64,000 nt of DNA from assembly GCF_001678945.1 (NCBI RefSeq), contig NZ_CP015124.1:930001-994000 (forward strand), given 5' to 3'. This document shows, piece by piece, positions 17,326-26,713 of this stretch. The DNA comes from Phaeobacter gallaeciensis (GTDB taxonomy: Bacteria; Pseudomonadota; Alphaproteobacteria; Rhodobacterales; Rhodobacteraceae). How positions within the stretch are numbered: the first letter of the stretch is position 1; every line of letters begins with the position of its first letter. The notes beneath the pieces are model-generated. The model saw only the letters and a list, made by a program, of their open reading frames with translations. It did not search any database and had not been told where the DNA came from. The position numbers and the translations under genes are program-made.

Positions 17326-17400
17326 ATCATCCCTTGCCCGCAGCGCCCTGCGCGGGGTATCGACAAGCAACCCATACGGATTGACACAGGATTATTGAGT

Positions 17401-18384
17401 ATGACCTCGACCAGCTCTGACGCCCCCTTTCACGACCGCATGCTGTCTCTGGGCCTGGCCCGGGTCGCCGAACAGGCCGCACTGGCCTCTGCCTCGCTGA
17501 TCGGGCGCGGCGACGAAAAAGCTGCCGACCAGGCCGCCGTGAACGCCATGCGTGAACAGCTGAACCTCCTGGACATCGCAGGCGTCGTCGTCATCGGCGA
17601 AGGGGAACGGGACGAGGCTCCGATGCTGTTCATCGGCGAAGAGGTCGGCACCGGCAATGGTCCTGGCGTGGACATCGCGTTGGACCCGCTTGAAGGCACC
17701 ACCCTGACCGCCAAGGACATGCCCAACGCACTGACCGTGATCGCCATGGGTCCGCGCGGCTCGATGCTGCACGCGCCTGACACCTATATGGACAAGCTGG
17801 CCATCGGCCCGGGCTACCCCGAAGGCGTCGTTTCGCTGGATATGTCCCCGCGTGAACGGGTCGAGGCGCTGGCTAAGGCCAAGGGATGCGCGCCGTCGGA
17901 CATCACCGTTTGCATTCTGGAACGCCCCCGCCACGAAGCGATGATCGCCGAAGTGCGTGAAACCGGCGCTTCGATCCGCCTGATTACCGATGGTGACGTG
18001 GCCGGCGTCATGCATTGCGCCGAATCCGAAGTGACCGGCATCGATATGTACATGGGCCAAGGCGGCGCCCCCGAGGGTGTTCTGGCCGCTGCGGCGCTGA
18101 AATGCATGGGTGGTCAAATCTTTGGCCGTCTGCTGTTCCGCAACGATGACGAAAAGGGCCGCGCCGCCAAAGCTGGCATCACCGACCTGGACCGCGTCTA
18201 CACCCGTGACGAGATGGTCACCCAGGACGTGATCTTTGCCGCCACCGGCGTCACCGGTGGTTCACTGCTGCCGCGCATCAAGCGCGAGCCGGGCTGGCTG
18301 GAAACCACCACCCTGCTGATGCGGTCGAAAACCGGTTCGGTCCGCCGCATGTCCTACCGCACCCCGGTTGAGGCACAGGGCTGA
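17401..18384 (+). CDS. glpX: Class II fructose-1,6-bisphosphatase GlpX
   Basis: This enzyme hydrolyses fructose 1,6-bisphosphate to fructose 6-phosphate in gluconeogenesis. Some members also act on sedoheptulose 1,7-bisphosphate. The 327-residue product has the Li-sensitive phosphatase-like metal motifs of class II enzymes: GEGERDEAPMLFIG, then DIALDPLEGTTLTAKDMPNA, then TDGDVAGVMHC. Start: the ATG at 17401; a TTG two codons upstream is in frame but less likely. The gene lies between hom and recJ, and a hairpin at 18448-18475 closes it. Confidence 0.95.
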   Translation: MTSTSSDAPFHDRMLSLGLARVAEQAALASASLIGRGDEKAADQAAVNAMREQLNLLDIAGVVVIGEGERDEAPMLFIGEEVGTGNGPGVDIALDPLEGTTLTAKDMPNALTVIAMGPRGSMLHAPDTYMDKLAIGPGYPEGVVSLDMSPRERVEALAKAKGCAPSDITVCILERPRHEAMIAEVRETGASIRLITDGDVAGVMHCAESEVTGIDMYMGQGGAPEGVLAAAALKCMGGQIFGRLLFRNDDEKGRAAKAGITDLDRVYTRDEMVTQDVIFAATGVTGGSLLPRIKREPGWLETTTLLMRSKTGSVRRMSYRTPVEAQG

Positions 18385-18447
18385 TCCAGCCAACTGTCAG
18401 GCCCGAGCACAGCGGCGCGACGGCTCGGTCGGATTAAACTTTCAAAG

Positions 18448-18475
18448 GGCCGGGTCCGCAGGGCCCGGCCTTCCT
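18448..18475 (+). terminator. Probable glpX terminator
   Basis: The 7-bp stem GGCCGGG / CCCGGCC has a 9-base loop and is followed by TTCCT. It lies between the glpX stop and the recJ ribosome site. The T-tract is short, so read-through into recJ is likely. Confidence 0.5.
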
Positions 18476-18490
18476 GCATGGGAGAGATGC

Positions 18491-20236
18491 GTGAGCTTTC
18501 TAGGGGTTGAACAGTCACTCACCGGACGGCGCTGGCTGGGTCCGGGCATCGATCTGGAACGCGCAGCCGAGGCCATGGCACAGCAAACGGGCCTGCCCGC
18601 CGCCGTCTGTCAGGTCCTCGCCCGGCGCGGCGTTCCCGCCCATGAGGCAACCGGCTTCCTGACCCCCGCGTTGAAGGACCTGCTGCCCGATCCCCGGCGC
18701 ATGAAGGACATGGAAACAGCCGCCGCCCGGTTCCTGGAGGCGGTCGAACAACGCCAGCGCATCGCCATCTTTGCCGATTACGACGTCGACGGCGGCAGCT
18801 CTGCGGCGCTTCTCTTGGTCTGGCTGCGGGCCATGGGGCAGGATGCGACGCTCTATATCCCCGACCGTATCGACGAGGGTTACGGCCCAAACGACGCCGC
18901 CATGTCAGCGCTGGCGCGCGATCACGATCTGATCGTCTGTGTCGATTGCGGCACGCTGTCCCATGGACCGATCGCAGCGGCCAAAGGCGCCGATGTGATC
19001 GTGCTGGACCACCACCTAGGCGGAGAAACCCTGCCCGACTGCGTGGCGGTGGTGAACCCGAACCGGCAGGATGAAGACGGGGATCTGGGATATTTCTGCG
19101 CTGCAGGCGTGGTGTTTCTGATGTTGGTCGAGGTGCGACGGCAGGCCCGGGAAAAGGGGCTTGGGACCGGACCGGACCTGATGGCTCTTCTGGATCTTGT
19201 CGCCCTTGCCACGGTGGCGGATGTGGCGCCGCTGATCGGCGCCAACCGGGCGCTGGTGCGTCAGGGGCTCAAGGTCATGGCGGCGCGCAAACGCGTGGGC
19301 CTGGTGGCGCTGGCCGATGTCAGCCGCATGGATTCGGCGCCCTCCACCTATCACCTGGGCTTTCTGCTGGGACCGCGGGTCAATGCCGGTGGGCGCATCG
19401 GCAAGGCGGATCTGGGCGCGCGCCTTCTGGCCAGCGACAACCCGCATGAGGCCGCAGCGCTGGCCGAACGCCTTGACCAACTCAATACCGAACGCCGCGA
19501 CATCGAAAACGCCGTGCGCGCTGCCGCGCTGGAGCAGGCGGAGGCACGTGGGCTTGATGCACCGCTGGTCTGGGCCGCAGGCGAAGGCTGGCATCCGGGT
19601 GTGGTCGGCATCGTTGCCTCGCGCCTGAAAGAAGCCGCAGGCCGTCCGGCGGTGGTCATCGGCCTGGACGGAGACGAGGGCAAGGGATCGGGTCGCTCGG
19701 TCAGCGGCATCGATCTGGGCGCAGCGATCCAGCGGCTAGCCAACGAAGGCCAATTGATCAAGGGCGGCGGGCACAAGATGGCCGCCGGTCTGACCGTCGC
19801 GCGGGACAGGCTGGAAAAGGCTATGGCGCGGCTGGGCGATCTGCTGGCGAAACAAGGCGCCGGGGACCTTGGCCCGGCAGATGTGAAGCTCGACGGGATG
19901 CTGATGCCCGGCGCCGCCTCGATCAACCTGATCGAGCAGATAGAACAGGCCGGTCCATTTGGCGCCGGGGCCCCTGCCCCACGCTATGCCTTTCCCGATC
20001 TTGAGGTCCGCTTTGCCAAACGGGTCGGAGAATCGCATCTAAAACTGTCGCTGAGCGACGGGCTGAGCAGCGGCATTGACGCCATCTGTTTCGGCGCCTT
20101 CGACACCGACCTTGGCCCCCGGCTGCTGGATCATGGCGGCGCCCGATTCCACTTTGCCGGACGGCTGGAGATCAACACCTGGGGCGGTCGTCAAAGCCCG
20201 CAATTGCGCCTGGAGGACGCCGCGCCAGCGTCCTGA
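18491..20236 (+). CDS. recJ: Single-stranded-DNA-specific exonuclease RecJ
   Basis: A 5'-3' exonuclease of the DHH phosphoesterase family, used in recombination and repair. I start it at the GTG 18491 (GGGAGAG ribosome site 6 bases upstream), giving 581 residues, the usual length. Catalytic motifs visible: FADYDVDGGSSAALL (motif I), VCVDCGT, VLDHHLGGETLPD (DHH), then the DHHA1 region with GGGHKMAAGLTVAR. Codons upstream of the GTG are open back to 18368 but overlap the glpX end and terminator. The gene ends 98 bp before the first tRNA-Glu. Confidence 0.96.
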   Translation: MSFLGVEQSLTGRRWLGPGIDLERAAEAMAQQTGLPAAVCQVLARRGVPAHEATGFLTPALKDLLPDPRRMKDMETAAARFLEAVEQRQRIAIFADYDVDGGSSAALLLVWLRAMGQDATLYIPDRIDEGYGPNDAAMSALARDHDLIVCVDCGTLSHGPIAAAKGADVIVLDHHLGGETLPDCVAVVNPNRQDEDGDLGYFCAAGVVFLMLVEVRRQAREKGLGTGPDLMALLDLVALATVADVAPLIGANRALVRQGLKVMAARKRVGLVALADVSRMDSAPSTYHLGFLLGPRVNAGGRIGKADLGARLLASDNPHEAAALAERLDQLNTERRDIENAVRAAALEQAEARGLDAPLVWAAGEGWHPGVVGIVASRLKEAAGRPAVVIGLDGDEGKGSGRSVSGIDLGAAIQRLANEGQLIKGGGHKMAAGLTVARDRLEKAMARLGDLLAKQGAGDLGPADVKLDGMLMPGAASINLIEQIEQAGPFGAGAPAPRYAFPDLEVRFAKRVGESHLKLSLSDGLSSGIDAICFGAFDTDLGPRLLDHGGARFHFAGRLEINTWGGRQSPQLRLEDAAPAS

Positions 20237-20320
20237 AGGGCGCTTTCTCCGGCAGGGAAATATTTTCGCTGAAACCCCGTTTTTTCGCTTGCGGCAACTG
20301 ACGGGAATATCTAAACACCG

Positions 20321-20413
20321 CTCACACACAGAGTGGCCCGTTCGTCTATCGGTTAGGACGCCAGGTTTTCAACCTGGAAAGAGGGGTTCGATTCCCCTAC
20401 GGGCTGCCACTTT
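20321..20413 (+). repeat. Left copy of a 93-bp direct repeat containing tRNA-Glu
   Basis: Identical to 24421-24513 except for one base (A at 20326, G at 24426). The identity covers 14 bp upstream of the tRNA, the whole tRNA with CCA, and 4 bp downstream. It then stops abruptly on both sides. The two copies bracket the RTX gene segment. Confidence 0.9.
20335..20409 (+). tRNA. tRNA-Glu (anticodon TTC), first copy
   Basis: A 75-nt cloverleaf. The acceptor stem GGCCCGT pairs with ACGGGCT, allowing one G-U. The anticodon arm CCAGG-TTTTCAA-CCTGG has anticodon TTC, and the T arm is GAGGGGTTCGATTCCCCT. Discriminator G is followed by a genome-encoded CCA. Confidence 0.97.
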
Positions 20414-20596
20414 TCCCTTCCTGAATAGCGAAAATTTGCCGCCTCGTTCGTCGTGGTATTCACTGATTTGCGCCCAACTGCGTTCAGATCCGCATGTGCG
20501 TAGTAATGCTTTTCACAAAGCCGAGGCAGGGCCCCATCAGCCCCTGACGATCTCTGCGCCGTGAGGATGTCGGCCCCGGTGGCCAATTCAGGCACT

Positions 20597-20635
20597 CCAA
20601 AAGAGAAGTGGCCGCAGACCCAAAGGTCCACGGCC
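20597..20635 (-). terminator. Terminator of the RTX gene
   Basis: An 11-bp stem (20610-20620 with 20625-20635) reads with two G-U pairs on the minus strand. It is followed there by ACTTCTCTTTT. It starts 26 bp after the RTX stop codon. Confidence 0.75.
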
Positions 20636-20660
20636 GCTTCCAGTCACTATCTGTTCAGGC

Positions 20661-23597
20661 TTACGCCAGGATCAGCGTATCGTCAAAGACCAGGGTCTCG
20701 ATGCTGGTCAGAGTATCGACATCACCCGTGGCAATCTCGGTGACTTCCCAGGAGCCGGATCCGTTGTCCACAATGGTGAAGTCGGCTTCGACCCCGTCAA
20801 ACTTGGCCCGGTCATCACCCAAGCCACCGTCGAGCACATCGCTGCCACTGTTGAACAGGAAGATATCATCACCGCCTTCACCGTAAATGGTATCCACTCC
20901 CAGGCCGCCGTTCAGAATGTCGGCACCGGTGCCACCTTTCAGCAAATCGTCTCCCGCACCGCCACTAAGACGGTCATTCTGCCTACCGCCATCAAGGACA
21001 TCACCTCCGAAACCACCGCGTAGGGTGTCTTCACCCAGACGCCCAACCAGTTTGTCAGCCCCATCATTGCCAATCAGATAATCAGCGCCTTGCAGACCAA
21101 TCAGTTTGTTGTCAGCGGCATCGCCGGTGAGCTGGTCGTCAAGCATAGAGCCCGTTACGTCTTCAATGTTGCGCAGCACGTCCCCTTCTGCATCGCCGCC
21201 CTGTGCCGTTCCCGCATCAAGATCGATCAACACGCCTGCCGCAGATTCGTCATAGGACGCCTGATCAGTTCCGTCTCCACCATTCAGCGTGTCAGCACCT
21301 TCGCCACCGATCAGAACATCCTGACCATCCCGGCCGCGGATCAGGTCGTCTCCGCCGCCACCGGTCAGGGTGTTGTCTGCGTCGTCCGAACCAATCAGAG
21401 TATCCGCAGCCCCGGAGCCGATGATGTTTTCGATTTCGGTCAGGGTATCGCCGTTCGCCTTGCCCCCGTCACCTGTGCCGTCTTCAAGGTTGACAGTCAC
21501 ACCATTGACGGACGTCGCATAGGTCGCCGTATCAATACCTGTACCACCGATCAGCACATCTGCACCGATACCACCGTCAAGCAAGTCATCACCTGCACCA
21601 CCGTCAAGCGAATCGTCACCCCGGTTGCCAATGAGTTCATCGTCACCACCAAGTCCCAAGATCGTGTCGTTGCCAGCCAAACCGATCAGAACGTTATTGA
21701 AATCATCGCCAACGATATAGTCGTCATCCAGAGTTCCGGTCACGGCTGTATCGCTGCTGCGGTTGATCAGCAGGAAATCTTCCAATTCCAGCTCGGAGGT
21801 GACACCGCTCAGCGTTGCGATCTCGTAATCGCCGAGGCTGACGTGCAAACCGTCACCTTCGACGCTTTGCGATACCACATCCTTGAAGTTGACGTCGGTG
21901 ACGCTGAGATCGATCAGTCCCAGAACATCCTCTCCCTGCTGGAAGTCGGTGATAGTGCTGCTAACGATCTTCGAATAGTCGTTGGTGACACCATAGGAAA
22001 GAACGAACAGGTCATCGCCGTCATCGCCGGTCATGGTGTTGCCGCCCTGGCCGACCAGAGTGTCATCCCCGGTGGAACCGGAAACACCTACACCCTTGCC
22101 GTTGATGGTGACTTCTTCATAGCTCATGATCAGCTGGGTGTCATAAAGCGTCGCAGGCTTGATATCGCCTTTGACGTAGAAGGCCACGTCGAAATTGTTG
22201 GTCATGTTGAGACCGTTGATCGACACCGAACCCGCGTTGTTCTGCCAGCCAGCACTGATCGCCAGCGGCGATACGGGGAATTCCCAGTCCAGAAGGTTGA
22301 TCACGGTCTGGGTGTCTTCGCCGACTTCGTATTTCACCTGATCGTTGGTGGTCGGCGGCTCCAAGCTCGGGTCGGTCGGAATGACGACGCTGGGCAGATC
22401 CTGACCGTATTTATCCGGCTGCAGGCGCCAGCGCGGCCCGACGATGTACTCGGTGCCATCTTCATTCAGCACCGCCTCAAAAGGCTCGCGATCCATGGTG
22501 GTGTACCAGGCGTTGGTATAGCCCTCTTCCAGATCTTCCGACATGGCGCCGATCTGATCCAGGGTCGAGCCTTGCGCCGCCGCAGCCAGCGCCGGATCTT
22601 TCAGAACGGTGCCTGCCGGATACAGGGTGCCATCACCGCCATAGTAGTCATCGGTGGTAACCCATTTGCCATCCTCAAGGATTTCATAGGTGGGCAGCTG
22701 ACCAATGGCGGATTCGTTCTCGAAATCCTCGGGGCGGATCTGGTCGTTCGGGTTGTTGGTGATCGTGTGACGGGTGACCAGCTCGGCCTGGGTGATCTGG
22801 AACAGCGGGATCAGATCATCATTGTCGGCATCCGGGGTCGACCATTCGTCCGGCAAAGGCAGCTCGGCCTCGATGCGCACATCGTTCGGCTTCTTGATGG
22901 TATTGCCCCAACGATAAAGCAGCTTGCCGTCATCCTTCAGCGTCACCGAATAGTCGTTACCGACCGCGATGTTTTCCTGAATGGTGGCTTCGTTGGGCTC
23001 CAGCACATCCTTCAGATCCAGAACACCGTCGCCGTTTACATCGCCGACCTGAGGCAGCACGTCCGCCACATATTGACCGTCGTATTCGCCGCCAACAATC
23101 CACAGATTGTCGTCCAGCTGGTATTCTGCATCCGGATCACCGGGGAAACGCTGATCCGACAGCACCTGCTGCATCACCACATAGTGTTCGGTCGAGGCTT
23201 TGACCGTGTTGCCACCAAGGCCAGCCAGCCAGGTGCCGTGAACTGCCGGGGTCTGAAAAACATCGGTGGGGGCGTTCGAAACCACCAGCCCCAGATGCTC
23301 TCCGCCCTCGCCGGACAGATCGCCAACGAAGCCTTCTTCGTATTCCGGATCGTCGAAAAAGTCTTTTTCAATCGCTTGGTCGAAATCAATGACGTTATAG
23401 CCAAATTCGCTGTTTACCGGATACAGCGCGACGCCCTCTTTGGTGATCACCGGTTCGGCGGAAAAATCCACAACGGCAGGATCACCGTCTTGGACGTCGC
23501 CCTGTGTCAGCCCACCGAAGGTACCAGTCACATCATTTGTGCTGAAGGTGTGTGTCACTGTATACGTGGGTGTCTGGTTGAGCACTTGATCTGCCAT
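20661..23597 (-). CDS. RTX-type calcium-binding protein, probably exported by a type I secretion system
   Basis: The start at ATG 23595-23597 (GGGGG upstream) gives 978 residues. The first 520 or so residues are acidic and match no domain I recognise. They include an EF-hand/dockerin-like loop (GDVNGDGVLDLKD). The C-terminal part is filled with GGxGxDxLx-type nonapeptides (for example GLGGDDELIGNRGDDSLDGG), arranged in about four blocks split by AxYxxSxxGVxVxL spacers. The last 60 residues (EADFTIVDNGSGSWEVTEIA then a Leu/Ile-rich end) look like a type I secretion tail. There is no N-terminal signal peptide. No ABC/MFP secretion genes are in the window. It sits alone between two identical tRNA-Glu genes. 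The function of the N-terminal region is unknown. Confidence 0.85.
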   Translation of the reverse strand: MADQVLNQTPTYTVTHTFSTNDVTGTFGGLTQGDVQDGDPAVVDFSAEPVITKEGVALYPVNSEFGYNVIDFDQAIEKDFFDDPEYEEGFVGDLSGEGGEHLGLVVSNAPTDVFQTPAVHGTWLAGLGGNTVKASTEHYVVMQQVLSDQRFPGDPDAEYQLDDNLWIVGGEYDGQYVADVLPQVGDVNGDGVLDLKDVLEPNEATIQENIAVGNDYSVTLKDDGKLLYRWGNTIKKPNDVRIEAELPLPDEWSTPDADNDDLIPLFQITQAELVTRHTITNNPNDQIRPEDFENESAIGQLPTYEILEDGKWVTTDDYYGGDGTLYPAGTVLKDPALAAAAQGSTLDQIGAMSEDLEEGYTNAWYTTMDREPFEAVLNEDGTEYIVGPRWRLQPDKYGQDLPSVVIPTDPSLEPPTTNDQVKYEVGEDTQTVINLLDWEFPVSPLAISAGWQNNAGSVSINGLNMTNNFDVAFYVKGDIKPATLYDTQLIMSYEEVTINGKGVGVSGSTGDDTLVGQGGNTMTGDDGDDLFVLSYGVTNDYSKIVSSTITDFQQGEDVLGLIDLSVTDVNFKDVVSQSVEGDGLHVSLGDYEIATLSGVTSELELEDFLLINRSSDTAVTGTLDDDYIVGDDFNNVLIGLAGNDTILGLGGDDELIGNRGDDSLDGGAGDDLLDGGIGADVLIGGTGIDTATYATSVNGVTVNLEDGTGDGGKANGDTLTEIENIIGSGAADTLIGSDDADNTLTGGGGDDLIRGRDGQDVLIGGEGADTLNGGDGTDQASYDESAAGVLIDLDAGTAQGGDAEGDVLRNIEDVTGSMLDDQLTGDAADNKLIGLQGADYLIGNDGADKLVGRLGEDTLRGGFGGDVLDGGRQNDRLSGGAGDDLLKGGTGADILNGGLGVDTIYGEGGDDIFLFNSGSDVLDGGLGDDRAKFDGVEADFTIVDNGSGSWEVTEIATGDVDTLTSIETLVFDDTLILA

Positions 23598-24434
23598 GAT
23601 GGGTCCCCCGGCAATACGCTTCAAAGTTTCAAAATCTTCCGCCCGCAAAAGACCGGCTCGGCATCATGTGTTCGCGCGCCTTCACATGCGGATGTCTTGA
23701 TGTTTACAAACCGCGGATCAAAAGTCTTTTGATCTTGATCAAAAGACGCAAAAAAGACTGAGGACGAGGCTCCCCGCCCCATATTAAGCCCGCTGCACGC
23801 CGCCTGACGCGCACCGCAAAAGATGAATGCAAATAATTGAATTTATTTTACAAAAACGAACATAAAGTATGAAATCTCATAGTGAGCCGCCAATCGTTTT
23901 CAAGACCGATGGCGACAGGCGATTTTTTGCCGACAGCCCCTGTTTTCGCGAGGGAAAGCACCACACCCAGACGTAACCCCGCCCGGAAATTGCGTTTTTC
24001 GCATAAGGTTCAGCGCAGCAGAATGTTGATTTTCCGAAAACTTGATTCTCCTGACTGCGGCCTGACCTACCCTTCCCGCCTCTCTTCACAAGCCCAGAGG
24101 CCGCGCGCGATGCGCCGAAAACGCTCAGCGCCTAGCCCGCACCGCTTTCAATCGATATTTAGGCCAGTTTTCACAGCCGGAACCAAGACAACCATAAAGC
24201 GTTGTGGAAAATCAGGGAGTGATACGCAAAGAAGAGGCTGGCCCACGACATATCAATGTGGAGAAAACCTTTGACCGAATTGCAGCGCAGGCCTTCTGAC
24301 GCCGCTTTTGGGGGGACGCGAACTGCCCATGAAACCACCCGGAACACCCGCCTCGAATATTTCTTCCCAAATGAGCAAAAATCACTCTTGCGCCCACTCA
24401 CCTGACTGAGTACATAGCGCCTCACGCACAGAGT
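23598..24434. other. Non-coding, AT-richer stretch between the RTX gene and the second tRNA-Glu
   Basis: The 837 bp include the presumed RTX promoter (AT-rich around 23815-23880). Open frames of 60-130 codons exist on both strands (for example 23882-24274 plus). They lack ribosome sites, are rich in Arg/Ser/Pro and overlap each other, so I do not call them. No integrase, transposase or inverted repeat is seen. The base composition differs from the flanks, which fits foreign or decaying DNA. Confidence 0.55.
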
Positions 24435-24513
24435 GGCCCGTTCGTCTATCGGTTAGGACGCCAGGTTTTCAACCTGGAAAGAGGGGTTCGATTCCCCTAC
24501 GGGCTGCCACTTT
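24421..24513 (+). repeat. Right copy of the 93-bp direct repeat containing tRNA-Glu
   Basis: Partner of 20321-20413, with 92 of 93 bases identical and a spacing of exactly 4100 bp. Confidence 0.9.
24435..24509 (+). tRNA. tRNA-Glu (anticodon TTC), second copy
   Basis: Identical over all 75 nt to the copy at 20335-20409, including the encoded CCA. Confidence 0.97.
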
Positions 24514-24686
24514 ATCCCATATTGATATCTTAGCCTGGCATGCGGTTTGCGGTCCTGTTGCGCTGTTCGAGCTAGTGAAACCCAGCCGCAGCGCCGCCCG
24601 GGTCCAGCCCATTAATCCTTACCCTATCGGCTGCCCTGATCAGGCTTCATCCGTTCAAACCGCCGTAGGCCTCCCTCTCGAAGGGC

Positions 24687-24716
24687 AAAAGGGAACTGCC
24701 CTCTCGGGCAATTCCC
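24687..24716 (-). terminator. Terminator of the first tctCBA operon
   Basis: The 11-bp stem 24691-24701 / 24706-24716 has a TCTC loop. On the minus strand the single mismatch becomes a G-U pair, and the stem is followed by TTTTGCCC. It is 41 bp after the tctA stop. Confidence 0.8.
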
Positions 24717-24756
24717 TCTGTTCATGCTGCTCTGACCTTCGGCCGAGCTCAGATAG

Positions 24757-26256
24757 TCACAGCTCGGCCTCCCGGCTGCGGGCCAGGAACCACACGAAAG
24801 ACACCACCGACAAAAGCAGCAAAGCGACGGCAACCGGGCTTTTCAGAACCTGGGTCAGATCCCCGTTCGTCAGCGCAAGCGATTGTGCGATGGATTTCTC
24901 GAATCTTGGTCCCAGAAAGAACGCGATGATGAAGATCACCAGCGGATAGCCAAAACTGGACATCAGGTACCCGATCACCGCGAAGATCAGCATGATCGCA
25001 ACGCCGAACAATCCGTTGGTTGCCATCGACACCCCGACAAAACACAACAGAACCGCCGAGGAAAAGATGATGGACTCCGGCGCCGACACCACTTTGACCC
25101 AAAGCCGCAGCCCGACCTGCCCGATCCACAGGTTGATGAAATTCGCCATGATCATGGCCCCGAACAGCCCGTAGACAAGCCGCCCCTGATTTTCGAACAG
25201 CAGCGGTCCGGGCTGCATGCCGTGGATCATGAAGGCACTGATGATCAGCGCCGCGCTAACACTGCCCGGAATGCCCAGCGTCAACAGCGGGATCAGGTTA
25301 GAGCCGACAACCGCAGAATTGGCGGATTCGGCTGCGGCGATGCCATGCAGGTTGCCCTTGCCAAAGCTTTGCGGATCTTTTGAGCGGGCCTTGGTGAAGG
25401 CATAGGACATGAAGGCGGCAGCGGTCGAACCGATCCCCGGTAAGGCGCCGAAAATGGTTCCGATGGTGGCACCGCGCAGCATGGTATAGCGACAGGACCA
25501 GTATTCCGCCCAGGTCACCCGACGGTCGTCCGGGTTGCCGGTATCCTCCATGATGATGGCGGAACGGACGCTGCCATGGGCATCGGACATGCGGCGCAGG
25601 ATTTCCGAAATGGCGAGCATGCCAATCGCAACTGATGGCAGGGGCAACCCGTCGAACAGATCCCAATAGCCAAAGATGAGCCTAGGTGTGTAATGCTCCG
25701 GATCGGTCCCGACCGAAGCCACCAGCAATCCCAGCGCCGCTGCGATGATACCCTTGGTAAGGGAATTGCCGATCAACCCGGCCAGAACGGAAAAGGCAAA
25801 GATCATCAGCGCGGCGATCTCAATCGGGCCCATGCGCAGGGCCAGAACCGCCAGCGGCGCCGACACGGTAATCAATACGATGTCGCTGAAGGTATCGCCT
25901 GTCACCGAGGAAAACAGCGCCATCTTGGTGGCCTTGAGGGGCTTACCCTTCTTGGCGAGCGGGTAGCCGTCCATCGCGGTTGCCGCGGCATCGGGGGTGC
26001 CGGGGGTATTCATCAGAACCGCAGGCACCGCGCCGCCAACCAGTCCGCCCTTGTTGACCCCCACCAGAAAGGAAATCGCCACCAGCGGATCCAGCGCAAA
26101 GGTAAAGGGAATAGCAATCGCCATGGCCATGATCGGGCCGATGCCGGGCACCGCGCCGACGAATTGCCCCAGGATCACGCCGCAGATGACGAACAGCAAG
26201 TTGATCAGGGAAAAGGCATCGCCAAATCCGGCCAGTATTGTTGAAAAATCCACCAT
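24757..26256 (-). CDS. tctA: Tripartite tricarboxylate transporter, large membrane subunit TctA
   Basis: The 499-residue permease has about 11-12 hydrophobic segments. It shows the family signatures GVILGQFVGAVPGIGPIMAM near the N terminus and GALPGIGSTAAAFMSYAFTK in the middle. With TctB and TctC it imports carboxylic acids driven by an ion gradient. Start: the ATG at 26254-26256 with GGGAG 8 bases upstream; a GTG two codons earlier abuts that site. It is the last gene of tctC-tctB-tctA. This transporter lies directly downstream of the CoA-dependent catabolic operon (27867-34673), so an aromatic or other carboxylate linked to that pathway is a possible substrate. Confidence 0.92.
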   Translation of the reverse strand: MVDFSTILAGFGDAFSLINLLFVICGVILGQFVGAVPGIGPIMAMAIAIPFTFALDPLVAISFLVGVNKGGLVGGAVPAVLMNTPGTPDAAATAMDGYPLAKKGKPLKATKMALFSSVTGDTFSDIVLITVSAPLAVLALRMGPIEIAALMIFAFSVLAGLIGNSLTKGIIAAALGLLVASVGTDPEHYTPRLIFGYWDLFDGLPLPSVAIGMLAISEILRRMSDAHGSVRSAIIMEDTGNPDDRRVTWAEYWSCRYTMLRGATIGTIFGALPGIGSTAAAFMSYAFTKARSKDPQSFGKGNLHGIAAAESANSAVVGSNLIPLLTLGIPGSVSAALIISAFMIHGMQPGPLLFENQGRLVYGLFGAMIMANFINLWIGQVGLRLWVKVVSAPESIIFSSAVLLCFVGVSMATNGLFGVAIMLIFAVIGYLMSSFGYPLVIFIIAFFLGPRFEKSIAQSLALTNGDLTQVLKSPVAVALLLLSVVSFVWFLARSREAEL

Positions 26257-26268
26257 GGTCACACTCCC

Positions 26269-26694
26269 TCAGGGCAAGGCGCGGCCAAGCGCGTAGGTCA
26301 CCAGGAACCAGATCAGCGCAGGCATGACGATGACGCCCGCCGCCAGCCAGGCCGGGCGGCGTTCCCCGATCATCCACATGATCGCGAGGGCCAGCGGCGG
26401 GGCGACATATTCAAAACCGAACAGTGACATCGCGTAGATTCCGCCCGCCAGAACCGCCACATAGGCGCCTGTAATCGCAAAGACATGCGGTCTTTGGGTG
26501 CGGTGACCGGTCGGTTTCAGCATCAGGAACGCGCCACTAACGGCGATCACAATGGAAATCAGATTGGGCATCGTATCCGGTGACAGATTTCCCCCTTCGA
26601 CCCGCTCCACATAGGAGGGGATGACCAGGAAATAGAGCACAAGACCAAGCAGAAGAAAGAACGCGCCCGAAGCACGGTCGGCAGACAAACCCAT
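26269..26694 (-). CDS. tctB: Tripartite tricarboxylate transporter, small membrane subunit TctB
   Basis: A 141-residue membrane protein with four hydrophobic segments (ASGAFFLLLGLVLYFLVIP, IVIAVSGAFLML, GAYVAVLAGGIYAMSLFG, VIVMPALIWFLVTYAL), the usual size and layout of TctB. The ATG at 26692-26694 has a GGGAGG ribosome site. It lies 12 bp upstream of the tctA start and just after a strong hairpin that separates it from tctC. Confidence 0.88.
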   Translation of the reverse strand: MGLSADRASGAFFLLLGLVLYFLVIPSYVERVEGGNLSPDTMPNLISIVIAVSGAFLMLKPTGHRTQRPHVFAITGAYVAVLAGGIYAMSLFGFEYVAPPLALAIMWMIGERRPAWLAAGVIVMPALIWFLVTYALGRALP

Positions 26695-26713
26695 GGAACC
26701 CTCCCAAGTTCTG

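Noticed and set aside
17280-17384. Possible 34-codon gene between hom and glpX
   Set aside because: It overlaps the hairpin at 17289-17325, has no convincing ribosome site, and its composition is not protein-like.
21090-23732. 880-codon plus-strand frame opposite the RTX gene
   Set aside because: It mirrors the repetitive RTX gene; its apparent repeats (Val/Ile/Asp-rich) come from the complementary repeats. No ribosome site.
23882-24274. 130-codon plus-strand frame in the tRNA-flanked segment
   Set aside because: Arg/Ser/Pro-rich, no ribosome site, overlaps other frames on both strands, no recognisable domain.
20335-24509. Prophage or integrative element between the tRNA-Glu genes
   Set aside because: No integrase, recombinase, phage or conjugation gene is present. 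The whole tRNA is duplicated, not just its 3' end, so a classical att duplication is not shown.
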